A DNA stretch of 9,689 bases from Bifidobacterium breve. GTDB taxonomy: Bacteria > Actinomycetota > Acidimicrobiia > Acidimicrobiales > Ilumatobacteraceae. This document shows, piece by piece, positions 5,714 through 9,689 of this stretch. The stretch's first letter is position 1. The number at the start of each line of letters is the position of its first letter. The stretch covers positions 1 through 9,689 of the forward strand of contig CALPPJ020000030.1 of assembly GCA_943325425.2 (NCBI GenBank), given 5' to 3'. The notes beneath the pieces were generated by a model. It worked only from the letters and a program-made list of their open reading frames with translations, had not been told where the DNA came from and did not search any database. A program made the translations under genes and the position numbers.

Positions 5714-8575
5714 TCACGAAGACGCATAAGCCTCAAGCGGGGCACAGGTACAGACCAGATTGCGGTCACCGAACGCTGCATCAATCCGACTGACGGGCGT
5801 GTGATAGCCGTACGACCCGGACAACGAGGGCGTACCAGCCGATCGGGGGTACGAACGATTCCATTCGCCAACGAGATCAGCAACGGTGTGGGGAGCATGG
5901 CGTAGTGGACTGTCCTCAACGGCAATCTCTCCCGACGCAATCTGATCAATCTCGACACGAATGGCCACCATGGCATCACAGAATCGATCAAGCTCGGCCT
6001 TAGTTTCACTTTCGGTTGGTTCAATCATCAACGTTCCAGCGACTGGGAAACTCATTGTCGGCGCATGGAATCCGTGATCCATTAAGCGCTTCGCCACGTC
6101 GTCCACCGTGACACCAAAGTCTTTGGTAATGCCGCGCACATCAATGATGCATTCGTGAGCAATAAAGCCATGAGTTCCGGTGTACAAAACTGGGAAGTGC
6201 GCATCAAGTCGTCGGGCAACATAATTCGCATTGACAATCGCCATCTCAGTTGAGAGACGGACTCCGCTCGCACCCATCAGCCTGATGTAGGCCCACGAAA
6301 TCGGCAGGATGCTCGCCGAACCAAAATTGGCAGCCGACACTGGTCCGACAGCCTGCGATCCAATCGGAGCAAGGGGATCGCCTGGTAGGAAATCAGCGAG
6401 ATGTTGACGCACTGCGACAGGTCCGACTCCTGGGCCACCTCCACCATGGGGGATACAGAAAGTTTTGTGCAGATTCAAGTGACTGACATCTGCGCCGAAC
6501 ACGCCAGGCTGCGCGAGACCAACCAGTGCGTTTAAGTTGGCGCCATCAACGTAGACCTGTCCGCCACCTTCGTGAATGATGCGACAAATGTCGGTGATGC
6601 CATCTTCAAACACGCCATGGGTTGATGGGTATGTCACCATAATTGCCGCAAGTTTGTCTCCAGCCACATTAACTTTTGATTGCAGGTCGGTGATGTCGAC
6701 ATTCCCACGGTCATCACAAGCCACCACAACCACTGACATACCAGCCATCACAGCACTCGCCGCATTTGTTCCGTGGGCACTCGATGGAATCAAACAGACT
6801 GTTCGTTCACTATCACCACGGCTGCGATGGTAGGCGCGGATTGCTAGCAGTCCCGCGAGTTCACCTTGGCTACCAGCATTCGGTTGCAAACTTACGGCGT
6901 CATAGCCCGTGACAGCAATCAACATTTCTTCAAGTTGCTTGATGAGAGACAGATAGCCCTGTACTTCATCAAGCGGAGCGTACGGATGCACATTGGCAAA
7001 TTCAGGCCACGTCACGGGTTCCATCTCAGTTGTGGCATTGAGTTTCATGGTGCATGAACCAAGAGGAATCATGGTTCGGTCAAGCGCTAAGTCTTTGTCG
7101 GCTAATCGACGCAAGTAACGCAACATTTCATGTTCGGTCTGACATGAGTGAAAAACCTTGGCTGTCAAAATTTCATCGGTGCGCACAAGTACCAACGGAA
7201 TTCCCACATCGGGTGCGTCGAATTTTTCGGGCGACGTTATGTCGTTACAGCCAAATGCTCTCAGAACATCCGCGACAATCTCTAATGTGGTTGTCTCATC
7301 AAAGGTGAGACCGATCGTCAACTCATCAACGACTCGGAAGTCCAAATCAAGTGAACGGCCATTATCGATAACGCCGTTCGCGCCTTGTGGAACACGCACC
7401 GAAATCGTGTCAAACCAGGTGTCGTGAACCAGTTCGAATCCATTCGCACGAAGTGCTTGCGCAGTGATCGTTGTCAGGCGATTAACGCGGCGGGCTATCC
7501 GTTCCAATCCGCTGGGTCCATGCCACGTGGCGTAAAAACCAGCAATGTTGGCGAGCAACGCTTGAGCAGTGCAGATGTTGCTGGTCGCTTTTTCGCGACG
7601 AATATGTTGTTCGCGCGTTTGCAGTGCCAAACGCAATGCGGGACGACCTTCCGTATCGGTGCTCACGCCAACCAAACGACCAGGAAGACTTCGCGCATAG
7701 GCCTCGGTCGTCGCCATAAACGCGGCATGCGGACCGCCAAATCCCATCGGAACACCAAAACGTTGGGCCGAACCAACTGCGATGTCGGCACCTAGTTGGC
7801 CAGGCGATGCCAACAGCACACACGCGAGCGGATCAGTCACGACGACGGCAACCGCACCCGCTGCTTTCACTGACGCGATCGTTGACGACCAATCGTGAAT
7901 TGAACCAGTTGACGTCGGATACGAAAAAAGAGCTCCGAAGACGTTCGCTGGATCCAGAGCATCAATATCTCCCACAATGAGTTCAATACCCAGAGGCTCG
8001 GCTCTAGTCGCCATGACGGAAATCGTTTGCGGATGTGTATCACGATGCACAAAGAAAGTTGCCGATTTTGATTTACTTGCGCGCCGCGCCATCGTCATCG
8101 CTTCAGCGGCAGCAGTTGCTTCATCAAGAAGCGAGGCATTGGCAATTGGTAATCCAGTCAAGTCAGAGATCACGGTTTGAAAGTTCAAAAGTGATTCAAG
8201 ACGACCTTGACTAATTTCAGGTTGATACGGCGTATACGACGTGTACCACGCCGGATGTTCGAGTACGTTTCGCCGAATAACCGGGGGAGTAATCGTGCCG
8301 GTGTAACCCATGCCAATCAAACTACGTCGCGGTCGATTCATCAATGCGATCTGTCGTAACTCAGCGGTCACTTCTGATTCAGTCAGCGCACTCGGCAATG
8401 GCAAATCATCGCGTAGACGAATCGCTTCTGGCACAGTCCGATCAATAAGTTCGGCCACGGATTCAACACCAATCACTTGCAACATTTCCTGCAAATCATC
8501 GGAGTCAAGAGTGCCGATATGTCGACGAGAAAATCCGTCGCGATCAAATAGTTCATCAAGTGAATACGTCGACAT
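5714..8575 (-). CDS. gcvP: Glycine dehydrogenase (decarboxylating), P protein
   Basis: This 953-aa PLP enzyme decarboxylates glycine and loads the aminomethyl group onto the lipoyl arm of GcvH, releasing CO2. It is the fused single-chain form, with both halves in one polypeptide (typical length 950-960 aa). The N-terminus has FSRRHIG and YTPYQPEISQGRLESLLNFQ, followed by LLDEATAAAEAM. The C-terminal half carries the PLP lysine, K704, in HLNLHKTFCIPHGGGGPG (codon at 6464-6466), and GSCTMKLNATTEM lies before it. The protein ends near RIDAAFGDRNLVCTC, as in full-length family members. No frameshift or missing motif is seen. The start ATG 8575 follows GGAG with 5-nt spacing. Upstream lies a tandem glycine riboswitch, so expression probably responds to glycine. 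It is on the opposite strand from gcvH and gcvT; mycobacteria name this gene gcvB. Confidence 0.98.
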   Translation of the reverse strand: MSTYSLDELFDRDGFSRRHIGTLDSDDLQEMLQVIGVESVAELIDRTVPEAIRLRDDLPLPSALTESEVTAELRQIALMNRPRRSLIGMGYTGTITPPVIRRNVLEHPAWYTSYTPYQPEISQGRLESLLNFQTVISDLTGLPIANASLLDEATAAAEAMTMARRASKSKSATFFVHRDTHPQTISVMATRAEPLGIELIVGDIDALDPANVFGALFSYPTSTGSIHDWSSTIASVKAAGAVAVVVTDPLACVLLASPGQLGADIAVGSAQRFGVPMGFGGPHAAFMATTEAYARSLPGRLVGVSTDTEGRPALRLALQTREQHIRREKATSNICTAQALLANIAGFYATWHGPSGLERIARRVNRLTTITAQALRANGFELVHDTWFDTISVRVPQGANGVIDNGRSLDLDFRVVDELTIGLTFDETTTLEIVADVLRAFGCNDITSPEKFDAPDVGIPLVLVRTDEILTAKVFHSCQTEHEMLRYLRRLADKDLALDRTMIPLGSCTMKLNATTEMEPVTWPEFANVHPYAPLDEVQGYLSLIKQLEEMLIAVTGYDAVSLQPNAGSQGELAGLLAIRAYHRSRGDSERTVCLIPSSAHGTNAASAVMAGMSVVVVACDDRGNVDITDLQSKVNVAGDKLAAIMVTYPSTHGVFEDGITDICRIIHEGGGQVYVDGANLNALVGLAQPGVFGADVSHLNLHKTFCIPHGGGGPGVGPVAVRQHLADFLPGDPLAPIGSQAVGPVSAANFGSASILPISWAYIRLMGASGVRLSTEMAIVNANYVARRLDAHFPVLYTGTHGFIAHECIIDVRGITKDFGVTVDDVAKRLMDHGFHAPTMSFPVAGTLMIEPTESETKAELDRFCDAMVAIRVEIDQIASGEIAVEDSPLRHAPHTVADLVGEWNRSYPRSAGTPSLSGSYGYHTPVSRIDAAFGDRNLVCTCAPLEAYASS

Positions 8576-8618
8576 GGAAGCTCCAAACAGGTCATGACAA
8601 AAGTCGTGTTGTGCTTCC
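8576..8618 (-). promoter_or_regulatory. gcvP expression platform and ribosome binding site
   Basis: In this region, between the second aptamer and the gcvP ATG, GGAG (complement at 8581-8584) sits 5 nt before the start. GGAAGC, just after aptamer 2 (complement at 8613-8618), is perfectly complementary to GCUUCC directly before the ATG (complement at 8576-8581). A 6-bp stem between them would reach the edge of the ribosome binding site. A small hairpin with a UUUU loop (GAC/GUC) lies inside. GACCUG (complement at 8588-8593) repeats an aptamer arm and could pair with CAGGUC in the riboswitch. There is no GC hairpin followed by a U-run, so control of translation initiation is more likely than transcription termination. 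The pairings are read by eye and untested. Confidence 0.6.
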
Positions 8619-8620
8619 CC

Positions 8621-8717
8621 CGCTGTCTCTCCACCGAAGTGGACCTGAGAGCTTCGTTCAACACACAGTTGAACTTTCCCCTTCGGTAAGACCTGTGAAC
8701 AGGTCTATTTTCCAGCG
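8621..8717 (-). ncRNA. Glycine riboswitch, second (gcvP-proximal) aptamer
   Basis: This is the second aptamer of a tandem glycine riboswitch in the gcvP leader. The closing stem CGCUG/CAGCG pairs 8713-8717 with 8621-8625. Inside are a perfect 7-bp hairpin AGACCUG/CAGGUCU with a 4-nt loop (8689-8706) and the conserved core ACCGAAGGGGAAA (8675-8687). A perfect 7-bp hairpin GUUCAAC/GUUGAAC follows (8656-8674), then the conserved CUCUCAGG (8644-8651), then a UUCG-capped hairpin (8630-8643). One departure stands out: after the closing stem the RNA reads GGAAAAU where the family has GGAGAG, so the usual pairing to CUCUC is lost. A GAGAG instead lies after the UUCG hairpin. It may be functional, weakened or a structural partner for aptamer 1. 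Confidence 0.82.
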
Positions 8718-8725
8718 TTGTCTCA

Positions 8726-8813
8726 CCCGTCCGGTCCGTTGGCCTGAGAGATTCCGGGGAGGTTGCTCCTTCGGCGTTGCGATGCTGGCGGCACCGTAAC
8801 TCTCCCGGTCGGG
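8726..8813 (-). ncRNA. Glycine riboswitch, first aptamer
   Basis: This is a canonical glycine-sensing aptamer in the leader RNA of gcvP. The closing stem CCCGACCGG/CCGGACGGG pairs 8805-8813 with 8726-8734 (nine positions with one A-A mismatch). The family core is intact: GGGAGAG (8800-8806), GCCGAAGGAGCAA (8763-8775) and CUCUCAGGC (8742-8750), with GAGAG able to pair to CUCUC. An 8-nt linker (8718-8725) joins it to the second aptamer. Leader UGUC (complement 8820-8823) can pair with linker GACA (complement 8719-8722), next to a GA step, which fits the leader-linker kink-turn known in tandem glycine riboswitches. In this family glycine usually raises expression of gcv genes; the direction here is inferred. 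Confidence 0.92.
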
Positions 8814-8828
8814 GTTAACGACACCTTG

Positions 8829-8855
8829 ACCATAGTTCGTCTCCACCGCAAGCAA
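8829..8855 (-). promoter_or_regulatory. Candidate gcvP promoter
   Basis: On the minus strand, TATGGT (complement at 8829-8834) could be a -10 box and TTGCTT (8850-8855) a weak -35, with a short 15-nt spacer. A start about 7 nt after the -10 box would fall near 8822, at the leader that can pair with the riboswitch linker. That would put the RNA 5' end where a complete tandem riboswitch needs it. The boxes are imperfect and were chosen partly by position, so this is a guess. Confidence 0.3.
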
Positions 8856-8878
8856 CGACAGGGCAGTAGGTTTCTGAT

Positions 8879-9661
8879 GTGCCGACCATCACCATCTCCG
8901 ACCCACACGGGCCTCACTCGCTTGCGACCGCCCGTGCCATCGCTACCCCTGTCAACGCAATTGGTGGTGCATTCATGTTGCACCCCGACACGCTGAACCC
9001 TGGCAAAGCTGCGGGATATCCGGGTGGATTCTCGTACTACGTCGTCGGCAGGGGAGGAGTGCTCGGCGATGTTGACGCCTCAGTTGTCGTCTCAGCGTTT
9101 GCATTCTTTGCGCCGAACCTCATTCGTTCATTGTGGGAGGCCGGTGTCGTCGTTGAAGGCGCCCGCAAAGCCTCCGATCGCTACGCACTGGCATGTGCCG
9201 AGTGGGGACGGCAACGACTCGGCACATTCGCCCATGCTGAACGGCTCACTGAACTTCTGGCCACGGTCGTTGATCAGGCTGATCCAAGTGGACTCGCACT
9301 CTTTGCTGGTTGGCAAACTCAAGCCCGTGTCGACGACGCACTCGGTCGTTGTTATCAACTACTGCATGTTTTGCGTGAACTTCGGGGGAGCGTGCATATC
9401 GTGGCGATCGTTGCTCATGGCATCACGCCACTTGAAGCATTACTCGTCAATCCTGGGTCAGCGGGAGAGGCTCAGGCAAAACGATTCGGCTGGGATGGCG
9501 AATTCCCCGATGCTGAATCTTTACAAGCGGCCTTCGCGGCAGCAGAAGAACTCACGAACGCCCTCATGGCACGCCATCTCGATGTCTTGTCCGAAAGCGA
9601 ACAAAACGAACTCATCATCTTGGTAACTGAAGTCAACGACATCATGAGCCAGTCATCATGA
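8879..9661 (+). CDS. SalK/SCO6745-family-like protein
   Basis: This 260-aa predicted cytoplasmic protein resembles the actinobacterial SCO6745 family, sometimes labelled helix-turn-helix SalK. The supporting stretch is at about residues 30-95: a His (H35) in MLHPDTLNPGKAAGYPGG, then a Gly-rich YYVVGRGGVLGDVDASVVVSAFAFFAPNLIRSLWEAG, close to the family pattern of an aromatic/Gly segment, a LGxVxAxVV strand and a FxPxxVxRA helix. The remainder is helical and Ala/Leu-rich, with an acidic C-terminus. No catalytic motif or membrane segment is evident, and the biochemical role of the family is unknown to me. The start is GTG 8879, with AGG at 8867-8869 upstream; ATG 8972 would cut into the domain. 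The gene is divergent from gcvP and its 5' end lies close to the candidate gcvP promoter. Its last codons merge into a 14-bp tandem repeat. Confidence 0.75.
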   Translation: MPTITISDPHGPHSLATARAIATPVNAIGGAFMLHPDTLNPGKAAGYPGGFSYYVVGRGGVLGDVDASVVVSAFAFFAPNLIRSLWEAGVVVEGARKASDRYALACAEWGRQRLGTFAHAERLTELLATVVDQADPSGLALFAGWQTQARVDDALGRCYQLLHVLRELRGSVHIVAIVAHGITPLEALLVNPGSAGEAQAKRFGWDGEFPDAESLQAAFAAAEELTNALMARHLDVLSESEQNELIILVTEVNDIMSQSS

Positions 9662-9689
9662 ATCAGACATCATGAATCAGACATCATGA
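9641..9689 (+). repeat. 14-bp tandem repeat spanning the end of the SalK-like gene
   Basis: The unit ATCATGAATCAGAC occurs exactly at 9655-9668 and 9669-9682, then partially at 9683-9689 where the window ends. A degenerate copy with three differences lies at 9641-9654, inside the coding sequence. Each unit carries ATGA, so a stop and a start codon overlap at every copy. Because 14 is not a multiple of 3, the ATGs at 9658, 9672 and 9686 fall in all three frames. The next gene on this strand probably starts at one of them, coupled to the upstream stop at 9659-9661. Confidence 0.9.

Noticed and set aside
7482..7823. A 113-aa open frame on the minus strand inside gcvP
   Set aside because: It is an out-of-frame shadow of gcvP (same strand, different frame), with Trp/Arg/Ser-rich composition and no family motif.
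8594..8610. The UUUU-loop hairpin after aptamer 2 as an intrinsic terminator
   Set aside because: The stem is short with a mismatch, the U residues are in the loop, and no U-run follows it.
8658..8855. A 65-aa open frame on the minus strand upstream of gcvP as a leader peptide
   Set aside because: It lies wholly within the tandem glycine riboswitch, whose conserved core motifs and paired stems explain the sequence better. It has no run of a single amino acid as in attenuator peptides.
9024..9626. A 200-aa plus-strand open frame overlapping the SalK-like gene
   Set aside because: It is a different-frame shadow with Ser/Arg/His-rich low-information sequence, while the 8879-9661 frame shows family-like patterns and the expected end.
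1..9689. CRISPR array, insertion sequence, tRNA or phage signals
   Set aside because: No spaced direct repeats, transposase motifs, terminal inverted repeats or tRNA-like sequences were seen in the window.

Overview
The window suggests an actinomycete-type bacterium (Actinomycetota). GC content looks moderate, so an aquatic lineage such as Acidimicrobiia is plausible, but that placement is inference. The main evidence is gene order. On the + strand, pgsA, gcvH, an FHA (GarA-type) protein, a MerR regulator of the FtsR type, a DUF151 bifunctional-nuclease-like protein and a second MerR regulator follow one another as in the Mycobacterium tuberculosis Rv1822-Rv1832 region. That mycobacterial region also ends in the glycine decarboxylase gene.

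Layout: (1) 1-440, minus: the N-terminal part of a short-chain dehydrogenase, cut by the window edge and divergent from the next gene. (2) 521-5174, plus: a compact run of seven genes, pgsA - gcvH - garA-like - ftsR-like - DUF151 - MerR - gcvT. Three junctions are tight: gcvH/garA is 4 nt apart, garA/ftsR overlap as GTGA, and MerR/gcvT overlap as TAATG. (3) 5204-8575, minus, convergent with the run above: gcvP (single-chain glycine decarboxylase, 953 aa) followed 24 nt later by a small unrecognised helical protein. (4) 8576-8823, minus: a long gcvP 5' leader holding a tandem glycine riboswitch. (5) 8879-9661, plus: a protein resembling the actinobacterial SalK/SCO6745 family, divergent from gcvP. 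It ends in a 14-bp tandem repeat that runs to the window edge.

Functionally the window is a glycine cleavage locus. GcvP (P), GcvH (H) and GcvT (T) are all present; the L protein (dihydrolipoyl dehydrogenase) is not. Only gcvP and its small downstream partner lie behind the riboswitch. gcvH and gcvT are embedded in a regulatory operon with a GarA-like FHA protein and two MerR regulators, so P and H/T production appears to be controlled differently.

Nothing here demands a wholly new system. The most interesting signals are in the riboswitch: its second aptamer departs from consensus, and the sequence next to the gcvP ribosome binding site repeats an aptamer arm. Other points of interest are the zinc-ribbon GarA variant, the unknown gene in the glycine-controlled transcript, and the start/stop-codon tandem repeat at the right edge.
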